In this document: one piece after another, positions 1-7,129 of the stretch | Layout: each line of letters starts with the position of its first letter | How positions within the stretch are numbered: the first letter of the stretch is position 1 | Assembly (NCBI GenBank): GCA_025465405.1 | Contig: JAODNL010000191.1 | Coordinates: forward strand, 1-9,448 | DNA: 9,448 nucleotides | Source: Pseudonocardiales bacterium | Lineage (GTDB): Bacteria > Actinomycetota > Actinomycetes > Mycobacteriales > Jatrophihabitantaceae | Direction of reading: 5' to 3' | Made by a program: the position numbers and the translations under genes | Notes under the pieces: model-generated | Told to the model about the DNA's origin: nothing | Databases searched by the model: none | Seen by the model: only the letters and a program-made list of their open reading frames with translations

Positions 1-179
1 GGCCGGTCCAGCCCGAGGCGGGTGCGCACCGCCTGCTTCGACGCGTCTGACGCACCCGGACCGGCGAGCAGCGCGACCGGGTCGCCAGGAATGATCTTGA
101 CGGTTGCGAAGACGATCACCGAAACGCCGACGAGCACCGGCACGACGAACATCAGCCGACGGGCGAGGAACCGGATCAT
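1..179 (-). CDS. ABC transporter permease, OppB/DppB type (N-terminal part, runs off the left edge)
   Basis: Only the first 59 codons are present; the gene continues past base 1. The protein opens MIRFLARRL followed by a hydrophobic helix (about residues 9-29) and then KIIPGDPVALLAG. This is the usual start of the inner-membrane permease of peptide, nickel or oligosaccharide importers (BPD_transp_1 family, OppB/DppB/GsiC group): a first helix ahead of an external segment with the conserved PGDP. The ATG overlaps the stop of the upstream GntR gene as ATGA. There is no clear Shine-Dalgarno sequence, so translation is probably coupled to that regulator. The substrate cannot be told. A binding protein, a second permease and ATPases would be expected further left, outside the window. 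The family call is fairly sure; gene-level identity is not possible. Confidence 0.85.
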   Translation of the reverse strand, partial: MIRFLARRLMFVVPVLVGVSVIVFATVKIIPGDPVALLAGPGASDASKQAVRTRLGLDR

Positions 180-958
180 TCGGCGTCCGCCACGGTGTCA
201 CGGTCCGCGGTGTCACGGTCCGCGGTGTCACGGTCCGGGCGTCGGGCATACGACGACATGGCGAGGCGATCGGCGCGATGACGCAGGATGGCGAAGTCGT
301 AGGGACGTCCCGCCGAGTCACGGATGACCTGCTGCATCGCAAGCAACGGCCGCCCGACCGGCACCGACAGCTGCCCGGACAACACGTCGTCGGCCACCAT
401 CGCCTCGATCAGCAGGTCCGTCTCGCCGATGTCGAGGCCGGCCTCCGCGAGCAGCGTGTACCAGTGCCCGTGGAAGGGTATGGCCGCGACGCGCTCGGCC
501 TCCGGGTAGCGCAGGTAGTTGGTGTAGACGCCGACGATGCCACCGAGCGCCATGCCGAGGTACTCGATCATCAGACACGGGGCGCCGGGCGCCTCGTCGA
601 GGTGCTCCGCGACCACGCGCGGCATCGGCAACGCCCGCTGCTCCAGCACGTGGGCCGAGAACGACGCCGCGTCGATCTCGGTGATCCCGTGTACTTCGAC
701 CAGCCGCCGCTCGTAACGCTGGGCGACCACAAGCGTGCCCGTGCCCTGTACCCGTTCGATGACGCCCTCGCGTCGCAGCAGGTCCAACGCCTCGCGGACG
801 ACGCCACGCGTGCTCGCGTAGCCGAGCATGAGGTTTGCCTCACTGGGTAGCACGCCCTCGGCAAATGCGCCGCGCAGGATGTCGGCCCGCAGCAGATCAC
901 GCAGCCACCGCACGGGATGGCGCCGGCGCTCGGTGAGCGAGAAAGAGGCCGTGGTCAT
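176..958 (-). CDS. GntR-family repressor with UTRA ligand domain, coupled to the ABC permease
   Basis: A 260-aa transcription factor. Residues about 15-80 form a GntR winged helix-turn-helix, with the family LPSE at 37-40, the recognition-helix stretch STRGVVREAL at 49-58 and the wing GVIERVQGTGT at 65-75. Residues about 95-240 are a UTRA (HutC/FarR-type) effector domain. It aligns along its length with the upstream GntR protein at 1091-1837 (shared patterns TNYLR/TNYMR, HWY/DWY, ET, VAD, YDFA), so the two are paralogues. I chose ATG 958 because AGGA lies 8 bases upstream; the ATG at 967 has AGG touching it and no spacing. The C-terminus is odd: it ends in three DRDTA-type repeats encoded by perfect 15-bp DNA repeats. 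Its stop overlaps the permease start, so it probably controls that transporter. The ligand is unknown. Confidence 0.88.
   Translation of the reverse strand: MTTASFSLTERRRHPVRWLRDLLRADILRGAFAEGVLPSEANLMLGYASTRGVVREALDLLRREGVIERVQGTGTLVVAQRYERRLVEVHGITEIDAASFSAHVLEQRALPMPRVVAEHLDEAPGAPCLMIEYLGMALGGIVGVYTNYLRYPEAERVAAIPFHGHWYTLLAEAGLDIGETDLLIEAMVADDVLSGQLSVPVGRPLLAMQQVIRDSAGRPYDFAILRHRADRLAMSSYARRPDRDTADRDTADRDTVADAE
193..237. repeat. Perfect 15-bp tandem repeat, three copies, inside the 3' end of a gntR gene
   Basis: The unit CGGTGTCACGGTCCG occurs three times head to tail with no mismatch (193-207, 208-222, 223-237). On the coding (minus) strand it gives a repeated RDTAD/DRDTA peptide near the C-terminus of the GntR protein. 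The length is a multiple of three, so copy-number change would leave the frame open. The identity of the copies suggests recent expansion by slippage. Confidence 0.95.
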
Positions 959-1090
959 GAGCGACATCCTGTGGCCGCCGTCGTTTCGCTGTACCCACTT
1001 CGCGGTAACGCCGAGGTTTCGCCGATTCCGTCGACTCTCAGACCAGCAATCATGGGCGGCCGGTGGCCATAACGCCGAAAACTCGTGCCG

Positions 1091-1837
1091 CTACGCGGGC
1101 TTGCGCCGGGCGTGCGAGAACATCGCGGTCCGATCTCCGCGGGCCCGAGTCAGTGCAAAGTCGTACGCACAGCCGTCGGGGCCGTAGATGACCTGCTCGC
1201 CGAGCATGACCGGTGAACCGACCGGGATGTCGAGCAGCGTGGCGTCCTGCGCATCCGCCACGGACGCCTCCCAGAGAAAGGTCGTCTCGCTGACCGGCAC
1301 GCCGGCCGCCTCGAGCATTGCGTACCAATCCGTGTGGAAATGCGACGGATGCAACGCCGCGCCCTCCGGCCAGCGCATGTAGTTGGTCGCGACACCCAGC
1401 GGCGAGCCGTCGAGCATGGCGACGTAGTCGATGCGCAGGCTTCGATCGCCCGCGGCGGCGTCGAGGCGGCGGGCGGCGATCGTGGGCAGCGGTACCTCAC
1501 ACCAGTCGAGAACGCGCACCCGCATCTGCCCGGACCACATGCTGCCGGGAGCCGGCTCGACGACGCCGTGGTTCTCGGTCAGCCGCACGACGATCTTGCT
1601 GTGCAGTGCGATCGTTCCGATGCCTTTGATCCGCTCGATCAGGCCCTCCTCGCGCAGCAGCGCCAGGGCCTCGCGGACAGCCGCTCGGGAGGCGCCGAAC
1701 TCGTCGATCAGCCGATCCTCGGTGGGCAGCTTGCCGCCGTCGAAGCCGCCGGCATTGACCTGCGAACGCAGCAGATCGCGAATCCGGCGCGCATCAGCTG
1801 ATCGGCCGCCCACAGCACGGCGGCGGTCGACGGGCAT
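1091..1837 (-). CDS. GntR-family repressor with UTRA ligand domain (second paralogue)
   Basis: A 248-aa regulator. The GntR winged helix covers about residues 14-77 (LPTE at 37-40, ASRAAVREALALL at 49-61, wing GLIERIKGIGT at 65-75), and a UTRA domain covers about 88-245. It is a paralogue of the next gene downstream, 132 bases away on the same strand, and the pair probably arose by tandem duplication. The ATG at 1837 has no Shine-Dalgarno sequence. A -10-like CATACT lies 6 bases upstream (1844-1849), which fits a leaderless transcript; an in-frame GTG at codon 9 is the alternative start. A palindrome at 1859-1871 could be an autoregulatory operator. It may regulate the downstream repressor and transporter, or a distant target. 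Family is secure; ligand and targets are unknown. Confidence 0.88.
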   Translation of the reverse strand: MPVDRRRAVGGRSADARRIRDLLRSQVNAGGFDGGKLPTEDRLIDEFGASRAAVREALALLREEGLIERIKGIGTIALHSKIVVRLTENHGVVEPAPGSMWSGQMRVRVLDWCEVPLPTIAARRLDAAAGDRSLRIDYVAMLDGSPLGVATNYMRWPEGAALHPSHFHTDWYAMLEAAGVPVSETTFLWEASVADAQDATLLDIPVGSPVMLGEQVIYGPDGCAYDFALTRARGDRTAMFSHARRKPA

Positions 1838-1843
1838 CCGCGC

Positions 1844-1849
1844 AGTATG
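1844..1849 (-). promoter_or_regulatory. Candidate -10 box for a leaderless gntR transcript
   Basis: CATACT on the minus strand ends 6 bases before the ATG at 1837, so the A of ATG would be the transcription start. Four of six bases match TATAAT (the second A, the following TA and the final T), but the leading T is missing. No good -35 is seen. Confidence 0.35.
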
Positions 1850-1858
1850 TAACCAGCG

Positions 1859-1871
1859 CGTTCCCGGAACG
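1859..1871. promoter_or_regulatory. Palindrome upstream of gntR, possible autoregulatory operator
   Basis: CGTTCCCGGAACG is a perfect 6+1+6 inverted repeat centred about 28 bases upstream of the gntR ATG, where a repressor would block the -35 region. It does not match a known HutC-type site that I can name, so the link to GntR is inference from position. Confidence 0.3.
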
Positions 1872-2088
1872 GGTCGACACTGTCACGGCCACGTTACTGA
1901 TCATCCACACGGCACTGACGCTCTCTGCCACCGCCCGGTTCCCAGTGGTCGGCGTCCGCGCCGCCGGCAGCCATCAGCGACGTGGTAGTCGTTCGAAACG
2001 CATCGCAGCGAACGCCCTACTACTCGACGCCTCACCAACTACCGTAAACCTCGCGCGCCGCTGCTCGTGCTCGCCGTCGGGGGCCACG

Positions 2089-3153
2089 TCAGGTCAAGAA
2101 CCGGACGAGGGCGGCCTCCGCGTCGGCGATCAAGCGCACGTCAACGTGTTCCTCGGGCTTGTGCGCGAGGTTCGGATCCCCGGGGCCGAAGTTGACCGCG
2201 GGAATTCCGAGCTGGCTGAAGCGCGCGACGTCCGTCCAACCCAGCTTGGCGCGCGGCTCGCCGCCGACCGCGGCCGCGATCTCACGCGGAAGCGGCAGGT
2301 CCAGCCCCGGACTGGCCGCCGGCGCCGAGTCCACCACGTCCACGACATACCCGTCGAAGACCTCACGTAGATGGACGTGGGCATCGGCCTCTGAGCGATC
2401 AGGCGCGAAACGGTAATTCACCGTCACCAGGCACTCGTCGGGGATGACGTTGCCCGCCACTCCCCCATTGATGGCCACCGCGTTCAATCCCTCGCGATAG
2501 GTGAGCCCGGCGACGTCGACCACCCGCGGCTCATACGTGGCCAGCCTTGTCAGGACCGGAGCCGCTGCGTGGATCGCGTTCACGCCGAGCCATGATCGCG
2601 CGCTGTGTGCTCGCACCCCACTCGTGCGCACGACCGCACGCACCGTGCCCTGACAGCCACCTTCGATCACGCCGCCGGTCGGTTCCAGGAGCACGGCAAA
2701 GTCCCCCCGCACCGCGCTCGGACGCTCGCGGGCAATGCGGCCGAGACCGTTGCGCGAGGACTCGACCTCCTCGCAGTCGTAGAACACCCAGGTGAGATCG
2801 ACCCGCGGTGCGAGCGACGCGGTCGCGACGAGGTGCGCGATCCGCAGCATGACCGCGACCCCCGACTTCATGTCCGCGCTGCCGCATCCGTACAGCAGGT
2901 CGCCGTCCAGGCGTGCGGGCACGTTGTCCTTGATCGGCACGGTGTCGAGATGGCCGGCGAGGACGATGCGTTGCGGGCGACCCGAATCGGTTCGGGCCAG
3001 GACGACATTTCCTTCCCGTTCGACGCCCAGCGTCGGGTAGGCCCGCAACGCGGCCTCGACGACGTCGGCGAGTTCCTTCTCCTCACCCGAGACGGACTCG
3101 ATGTCCACCAGTGCAGCCGTGAGCGCGCCGCCGTCGATAGCAAGATCTAGCAC
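2089..3153 (-). CDS. dapE: Succinyl-diaminopimelate desuccinylase DapE
   Basis: A 354-aa M20-family zinc amidohydrolase that removes succinate from N-succinyl-LL-diaminopimelate, giving LL-DAP for lysine and peptidoglycan synthesis; it is cytosolic. Visible active-site features are GHLDTVP at 67-73 (H68 zinc ligand, D70), ADMKSG at 93-98 (D94 bridging ligand), CEEVE at 127-131 (E128 general base, E129 ligand), LEPT at 156-159 (E157) and AHKPEEH at 330-336 (H331). A dimerisation (lid) domain lies between about 170 and 290. The ending GWTDVARF...NFGPGDPNLAHKPEEH is typical of the Gram-positive/actinobacterial DapE. The start is GTG 3153; no ribosome site precedes it, but TAATCT ends 6 bases upstream, indicating a leaderless mRNA. 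It lies 46 bases after the MFS gene, with no other lysine gene in the window. An ArgE-like deacetylase is the less likely alternative. Confidence 0.9.
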   Translation of the reverse strand: MLDLAIDGGALTAALVDIESVSGEEKELADVVEAALRAYPTLGVEREGNVVLARTDSGRPQRIVLAGHLDTVPIKDNVPARLDGDLLYGCGSADMKSGVAVMLRIAHLVATASLAPRVDLTWVFYDCEEVESSRNGLGRIARERPSAVRGDFAVLLEPTGGVIEGGCQGTVRAVVRTSGVRAHSARSWLGVNAIHAAAPVLTRLATYEPRVVDVAGLTYREGLNAVAINGGVAGNVIPDECLVTVNYRFAPDRSEADAHVHLREVFDGYVVDVVDSAPAASPGLDLPLPREIAAAVGGEPRAKLGWTDVARFSQLGIPAVNFGPGDPNLAHKPEEHVDVRLIADAEAALVRFLT

Positions 3154-3159
3154 GAAGCG

Positions 3160-3165
3160 AGATTA
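3160..3165 (-). promoter_or_regulatory. -10 box for leaderless dapE
   Basis: TAATCT (fits TANNNT) is followed by six bases and then GTG, putting the G of the start codon 7 bases past the box, the standard spacing for leaderless actinobacterial genes. It lies in the 46-base gap after the exporter gene, so dapE need not depend on the exporter's promoter. The -35 region is weak. Confidence 0.55.
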
Positions 3166-3199
3166 CGCGGCCCGCGGCGCGGGAGTGACGAGCCGCGGG

Positions 3200-4714
3200 T
3201 CAGACGGCCGCGAGCTCACCCTCGTGCTTGGGCGTGGCATCGCGCGACGGGCGGACCAGGACGAGGACGAGCAGGCCGGCCACGACGCCGACGCCGCCCG
3301 CAACCGCCAGCGTGCTCTGCACGCCCGACACCGCCGCGGCGTGCACCGCCGACTCGGCCGCCGCTCGCGCGCGCAGGGGCACCTGTTGCAGCAACAGCGA
3401 GGACTGGCCGCCGGCGACCGCTCTCGCGGTCGATGCGGCGGACGGCACCCCGTGGTCGGCGAGCACGGCCTGCGCGCGAGCGGTGAAGACGCTGCCGAGC
3501 GCCGCGATCCCGAATGCGAACCCGAGCTGGCGAGCGGTGTTGACCGCGCCGGCCGCCATCCCGCCACGCTGCGGTGGCACCGCGGACATTGCCGCCGAAC
3601 CGAGGGTGGGCGTCGCGAGACCGACGCCGACGCCGATCGCCAGGTACCCGGGGACAAGAGCTGTCCAGGTGGCACTCCCGTGCGTGAGCAACGCGTCGAG
3701 CAGGCTTCCGGAACCGATGAACAGCAGGCCGATGCCGATGATGCGACCGGAGTTCTCACCGTGCAGGAAGCGCCCGATTGCCGCGGAGACGGTGAACGCC
3801 ATCGCCGACATCGGCAGGCCGACCAGACCGGATTGGATCGGGCTCATGCCGAGCACGGACTGCAGCCAGATCGACGTGTACGTGAACGCGGCAAACGCCG
3901 CGAACGTCAGGAGCACGCCGGCGATCAGCACGCCGACGAAGGAGCGGTGGTGCAGCAACTCGAGGTCGAGCATCGCATATGGCGTGCGCCGCTCGACGAG
4001 CACGAAGACGATCGTGAGCACAGCGGATGCGCCGATCATGAACCAGGTGACCGCATTCGACCAGCCGTCCTCGTTGGCGCGGATGAGCGCGTACGTGGCC
4101 GCGGCTGCCGCGCCGGTGAACGTCACCATGCCCCAGATGTCGACCCGGCTGTGCCGTGGCTCGTGCACGTCCTTCAGCGATCGGACGCACAGCACGATCG
4201 CGATCACGCTGACGGGCAGATTGACGAAGAAGATCCACCGCCAGGAAATGCCTTCGGTGAGCACGCCGCCGATGATCGGACCGATGGCAGCCGAGGCACC
4301 GGCCACGGCACCCCACATGCCGTAGGCCGCACCGCGATCGCGTCCCGTGTAGTTGCTGTTGAGCAGGGCGAAGGTCGTGGCGAACATGGCCGCCGCACCC
4401 ACACCTTGGACGGCCCGCGCCGCCACGAGGACGTCGGCGTTGGGCGAGATGCCGCAGACGAAGGACGAGACGGCGAACAGTGCCAGGCCGGCGATGTAGG
4501 CCTGCCGGTGCCCGACCAGATCGGCGATCGAGCCGGTACCCAGGACGAGCGCGGCCAGCGTCAAGGCGTACGCGTCGACCACCCATTGCAGCGACCCGAA
4601 CGACGCGTGCAGATCGGTCACCATCTTCGGCAGCGCGACGTTCACGATCGTGACGTCGATCAGGAGCATGAACGTCCCGAGGCAGACCGTCAGCAGAGGC
4701 AGCCACTTGCGCAT
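3200..4714 (-). CDS. MFS drug exporter, DHA2 (EmrB/QacA) family, 14 helices
   Basis: A 504-aa inner-membrane proton antiporter, predicted to export a hydrophobic or cationic compound. It opens with helix 1 carrying the DHA2 motif LIDVTIVNVALP (18-29), followed by a loop 2-3 motif A variant GSIADLVGHRQ (61-71). Antiporter motif C is GASAAIGPIIGG at about 139-150, and the length and alternation of hydrophobic segments fit 14 helices. The final helix ends near 487, before a short charged tail. I chose ATG 4714 because GGGA lies 8 bases upstream and the protein then begins MRKWLPLL at helix 1; the frame is open 37 codons further, but that stretch is not membrane-like and covers the divergent promoter region. 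It is divergent from a double Lrp/AsnC regulator, which probably controls it. The substrate cannot be inferred. Confidence 0.88.
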   Translation of the reverse strand: MRKWLPLLTVCLGTFMLLIDVTIVNVALPKMVTDLHASFGSLQWVVDAYALTLAALVLGTGSIADLVGHRQAYIAGLALFAVSSFVCGISPNADVLVAARAVQGVGAAAMFATTFALLNSNYTGRDRGAAYGMWGAVAGASAAIGPIIGGVLTEGISWRWIFFVNLPVSVIAIVLCVRSLKDVHEPRHSRVDIWGMVTFTGAAAAATYALIRANEDGWSNAVTWFMIGASAVLTIVFVLVERRTPYAMLDLELLHHRSFVGVLIAGVLLTFAAFAAFTYTSIWLQSVLGMSPIQSGLVGLPMSAMAFTVSAAIGRFLHGENSGRIIGIGLLFIGSGSLLDALLTHGSATWTALVPGYLAIGVGVGLATPTLGSAAMSAVPPQRGGMAAGAVNTARQLGFAFGIAALGSVFTARAQAVLADHGVPSAASTARAVAGGQSSLLLQQVPLRARAAAESAVHAAAVSGVQSTLAVAGGVGVVAGLLVLVLVRPSRDATPKHEGELAAV

Positions 4715-4740
4715 CGTCGTAGTCCCTATCGTGCGGTTAG

Positions 4741-4779
4741 CGAGGTAAGTGCGTGTACCGGAGAGTGTGCGACGAGGTA
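4741..4779. promoter_or_regulatory. Direct repeat CGAGGTA in the exporter/regulator divergent region
   Basis: CGAGGTA occurs at 4741-4747 and 4773-4779, 32 bases apart, close to three helical turns, so a bound protein would sit on the same face twice. Between and around them, GTACC...GGTAC and GTGTG...CACAC form short inverted repeats. Lrp/AsnC proteins often bind several in-phase sites, so this is a candidate operator, on position only. Confidence 0.35.
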
Positions 4780-4811
4780 CTGACACACGTCGTCCCGTTT
4801 GTGGACAGGCG

Positions 4812-4817
4812 TAGCTT
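4812..4817 (+). promoter_or_regulatory. Candidate -10 box for the Lrp/AsnC regulator
   Basis: TAGCTT fits TANNNT and ends 7 bases before ATG 4825, compatible with a leaderless or nearly leaderless transcript. No -35 consensus is evident. If translation instead starts at GTG 4753, this box would be inside the gene and irrelevant. Confidence 0.35.
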
Positions 4818-4824
4818 TCCTCCA

Positions 4825-5880
4825 ATGAGACAGGCGCCGCTGTCAGAATCCGCCGTCTTGGCGGGCATGGACAGGCAATTGGTCCGCGCGCTGCAGCTCG
4901 AACCGCGCGCCAGCTTCAGCCGCTTGGCCGAGGCCCTCGACGTGTCGGAGCAGACGATCGCACGCCGGTACTACCGGCTGCGCCGGGACGGGTTGCTTCG
5001 GGTCGTCGGCGCCGTGGACCCGCGTGCCCTCGGTGAGACCGATTGGATGGTCCGGCTGCGATGCCGTCCGGACGGCGCGGTCCCGGTGGCCGAAGCGCTG
5101 GCCCGCAGGGACGACGTCTCGTGGGTGACGATCAACGCGGGCGGCTCCGAGGTGCTGTTCGCCCTGCGATCGCGCAGCGAGGCCGATCGAGAGGACCTGC
5201 TCGTTCAGCGCCTGCCGAAGTCGACGCCGGTGCTCGACATCGCTGCCGCGGTGATCCTGCACCGCTACATCGGCGCGGACGCCGCGGATTGGCAGGGTCT
5301 GCGCGACACGCTCACACCTGTCCAGGTGAGCCGGCTGACGGCGACGCCGCGGGTGCCGGTGAGCCGGTCGGCTGCCCTCGAACCGGGCGACCACGCTCTG
5401 CTCGACCTCCTCGCGCGCGATGGCCGGACCAGCTACACGGTTCTCGCGCGAGCGACGGGTATGACGGTGGGCCGCGTGATGCGGCGCGTTGATGCGCTCC
5501 AAGCCAGTGGCGTCGTCTACTTCGACCTCGACATCGCGTTCGCGGCGATGGGGCCGGTCACGACGGCAGCCCTGTGGCTGAAGGCGTCACCCACGCGACT
5601 GGAGGCGGTCGGGCGCGCGATTGCCGAGCACGACGAGGTTCAGTTCGCGGCTGCAATCACCGGCGATGACAACCTTGTCGCGTCAGTGGCATCCGACAGC
5701 CTGGAGGGGCTGTACTCATATCTGATCACGAAGATCGCGGCGATCGACGGGATCAACAGCTACGAGCTCTCCCCCGTGTTGCGACGCGTGAAGCAGGCCG
5801 GCGCCATCACCGTCGGGGACCGACTGGCCGAGCCACCACCCGTATCCGGAGTCCAGCGCTACCGCCAGACCCGCACGTAG
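4825..5880 (+). CDS. Double-module Lrp/AsnC-family transcription regulator
   Basis: A 351-aa DNA-binding protein, about twice the usual 150 aa of Lrp. Module 1 has a winged helix at about 15-60 (DRQLVRALQLEPRASFSRLA, then VSEQTIARRYYRLRRDGLL) and a RAM-like ligand region at about 61-150. Module 2 repeats the plan: helix-turn-helix at about 187-232 (DHALLDLLARDGRTSYTVLA, then VGRVMRRVDALQASGVV) and an AsnC ligand domain at about 233-322. Such fused pairs occur in actinomycetes and may act like a built-in dimer. The ATG at 4825 places DRQLV 15 residues in, as in relatives. An upstream GTG at 4753 with GAGG 7 bases before it is a real alternative and would add 24 residues. It is divergent from the MFS exporter, so local control of export is likely. 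The effector, perhaps an amino acid or the exported compound, is unknown. Confidence 0.87.
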   Translation: MRQAPLSESAVLAGMDRQLVRALQLEPRASFSRLAEALDVSEQTIARRYYRLRRDGLLRVVGAVDPRALGETDWMVRLRCRPDGAVPVAEALARRDDVSWVTINAGGSEVLFALRSRSEADREDLLVQRLPKSTPVLDIAAAVILHRYIGADAADWQGLRDTLTPVQVSRLTATPRVPVSRSAALEPGDHALLDLLARDGRTSYTVLARATGMTVGRVMRRVDALQASGVVYFDLDIAFAAMGPVTTAALWLKASPTRLEAVGRAIAEHDEVQFAAAITGDDNLVASVASDSLEGLYSYLITKIAAIDGINSYELSPVLRRVKQAGAITVGDRLAEPPPVSGVQRYRQTRT

Positions 5881-6008
5881 TCGATCGAGAGCGCGGGCGG
5901 GAACGCCTCAACGGGTCGGACACGAGGTTGGGGCCATGTTGCCGAGCGCGAGTTCCAGGGACATGGAGAAGGGGCTGGTCGAACAAGATCCCCCGCGGTT
6001 TACGGTCG

Positions 6009-6644
6009 TCAGGCCTGTCGTGCGTGTCGTGCGTGTGGGACACCTCGGCTGACCACGACGTGCCAGTCGGCGCGGCCATCTCGTCGCTCGTCGAGTTCGG
6101 TGAGTGGATCGGCCGGAAACAGATCCAGATCACGCAGTCGTGCCGGTCTGCCGTTCGCACCGAGCGGAGCAAGATTGCTGTTGATGAGGGCATGGACGAG
6201 CGATCGCGCGCTGAGCCACAGCACCGCGGCCAGCGGAAGCTCGACGAAAGCGGCGGAGACGACGCTGAGCCACCAGCCGCTCGTGCCCCAAGACAGCACG
6301 ACGTCGAACCACGCGTCGCAGATGAACAGCGTGCCGGTGATCAAGGCCGCCGGTATCGCGATCTGCCGCGAGCGGTAGATCGCCCACAGCGTGACGAGCA
6401 GCGCGGCGAGTTCGCCGACGTCGAACCCGATCCACACCAGGCGCCACTCTCGCGTCGATGCGCTGCTCGGCAGGCTCAGGCCGAGTACGACGATCCAGCC
6501 GACCAGGCCCAGGACGACGGCGGCGAGCACCCACGCAAGTCCTTTGACGCCTCGCCGGCTCGCCGGCAATCCCGTGACAAGATGCGGCTTCCGCAGGTGC
6601 GCTGAGCTCGGCCGGCGCCGCGCGGGCAGCGTGACGAAGGTCAT
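6009..6644 (-). CDS. Four-helix membrane protein of unknown function
   Basis: A 211-aa protein with a basic N-terminus and four hydrophobic segments at about 35-57, 68-90, 95-117 and 124-147, followed by a roughly 60-residue charged, probably cytosolic tail. Polar residues inside the membrane part (FDVGE near 74-78, CDAWFD at 109-114, FVELP at 133-137) look conserved-in-kind rather than random and may line a site. I do not recognise a named family, although similar small membrane proteins are common in actinomycetes. The ATG at 6644 overlaps the upstream CoA-binding gene's stop as ATGA, with no good ribosome site, so it is probably translated by coupling as the last gene of the patatin operon. 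It converges on the Lrp gene across a 128-base gap. Confidence 0.75.
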   Translation of the reverse strand: MTFVTLPARRRPSSAHLRKPHLVTGLPASRRGVKGLAWVLAAVVLGLVGWIVVLGLSLPSSASTREWRLVWIGFDVGELAALLVTLWAIYRSRQIAIPAALITGTLFICDAWFDVVLSWGTSGWWLSVVSAAFVELPLAAVLWLSARSLVHALINSNLAPLGANGRPARLRDLDLFPADPLTELDERRDGRADWHVVVSRGVPHARHARQA

Positions 6645-7099
6645 GTCACGGCCGATGTCGGAACGCGGCTGGGTCCTGGCCCCAGTCCGAGTTGGTGATG
6701 CGCCGCGCCCATGCACAGCCTGGTGACGACGGTCATTCCGGCGTTCTCGGCGAGATGCACCGCTTCGGCACCATCGGTTCCGGGCTGGAACCACAGGACC
6801 GGCGCTCCGATCGCGATCGCATCGCGGGCGATCGCCTCGGCTTCGGCCGGCGGCCGGAACACGTCGACGACGTCGACCGGCACGTCGATGTCCTGCAGAG
6901 ACCGATACACGTGCTCGCCGAACATGACGCCGCCCCGCGGGTTGACCGGCAGGATGCGATAACCCTGCGAACTGAGGTAGGCGGGGATCGCGTGGGCCGC
7001 CTTCGCCGGGTCGGCCGACGCACCGACAACCGCGATGGTCTTCGTGTCCTGGTAGATCGCCTTGAGTTCGACGGCAGGCAGCACCGGCTTGGTCGGCAT
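6641..7099 (-). CDS. Small CoA-binding Rossmann-fold protein (YccU-like)
   Basis: A 152-aa protein made of one CoA-binding domain (CoA_binding_2, as in the N-terminal part of succinyl-CoA synthetase alpha). It shows TIAVVGAS at 21-28 for the nucleotide phosphates, PVNPRG at 51-56, VDVFRPP at 78-84 and LWFQPG at 102-107. The late Cys (RLCMGAAHHQL, C129) replaces the usual CxxxEH-type ending with a more divergent sequence. Family members bind CoA or acyl-CoA in the cytosol; no enzyme activity is established for the stand-alone form. ATG 7099 is preferred because AGGAG lies 10 bases upstream; GTG 7120 is in frame but has nothing before it. It lies 30 bases after the patatin gene and overlaps the membrane-protein gene by 4 bases. 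Confidence 0.85.
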   Translation of the reverse strand: MPTKPVLPAVELKAIYQDTKTIAVVGASADPAKAAHAIPAYLSSQGYRILPVNPRGGVMFGEHVYRSLQDIDVPVDVVDVFRPPAEAEAIARDAIAIGAPVLWFQPGTDGAEAVHLAENAGMTVVTRLCMGAAHHQLGLGPGPSRVPTSAVT

Positions 7100-7129
7100 C
7101 GGATCAGCGCTCCTGGGCACGACCGGCGC

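Larger units (their letters stand above)
1838..2088. other. Intergenic gap between dapE and the gntR pair, with a hairpin
   Basis: No ORF on either strand looks real. At 1985-2023 there is an interrupted inverted repeat: GTAGT then CGTTCG pair with CGAACG and then ACTAC, across a 13-base loop and a 4-base bulge. It lies about 65 bases past the dapE stop and could end dapE transcription, although no T-run follows. The stretch next to the gntR start holds the -10-like box and a palindrome listed separately. Confidence 0.4.

Noticed and set aside
3101..4783. 560-codon open frame on the plus strand opposite the MFS and dapE genes
   Set aside because: It is exactly antisense to two well-supported genes, rich in Arg, Asp, Glu, His and Gly without any domain, and is the usual shadow of GC-rich codon use.
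4715..4825. N-terminal extension of the MFS protein to 541 aa
   Set aside because: The extra 37 residues are not membrane-like, cover the divergent promoter region, and the internal ATG at 4714 has GGGA at 8 bases.
5896..5907. GGCG-4-base loop-CGCC hairpin after the Lrp gene as a terminator
   Set aside because: A 4-bp stem with no T-run is expected by chance in this GC content.
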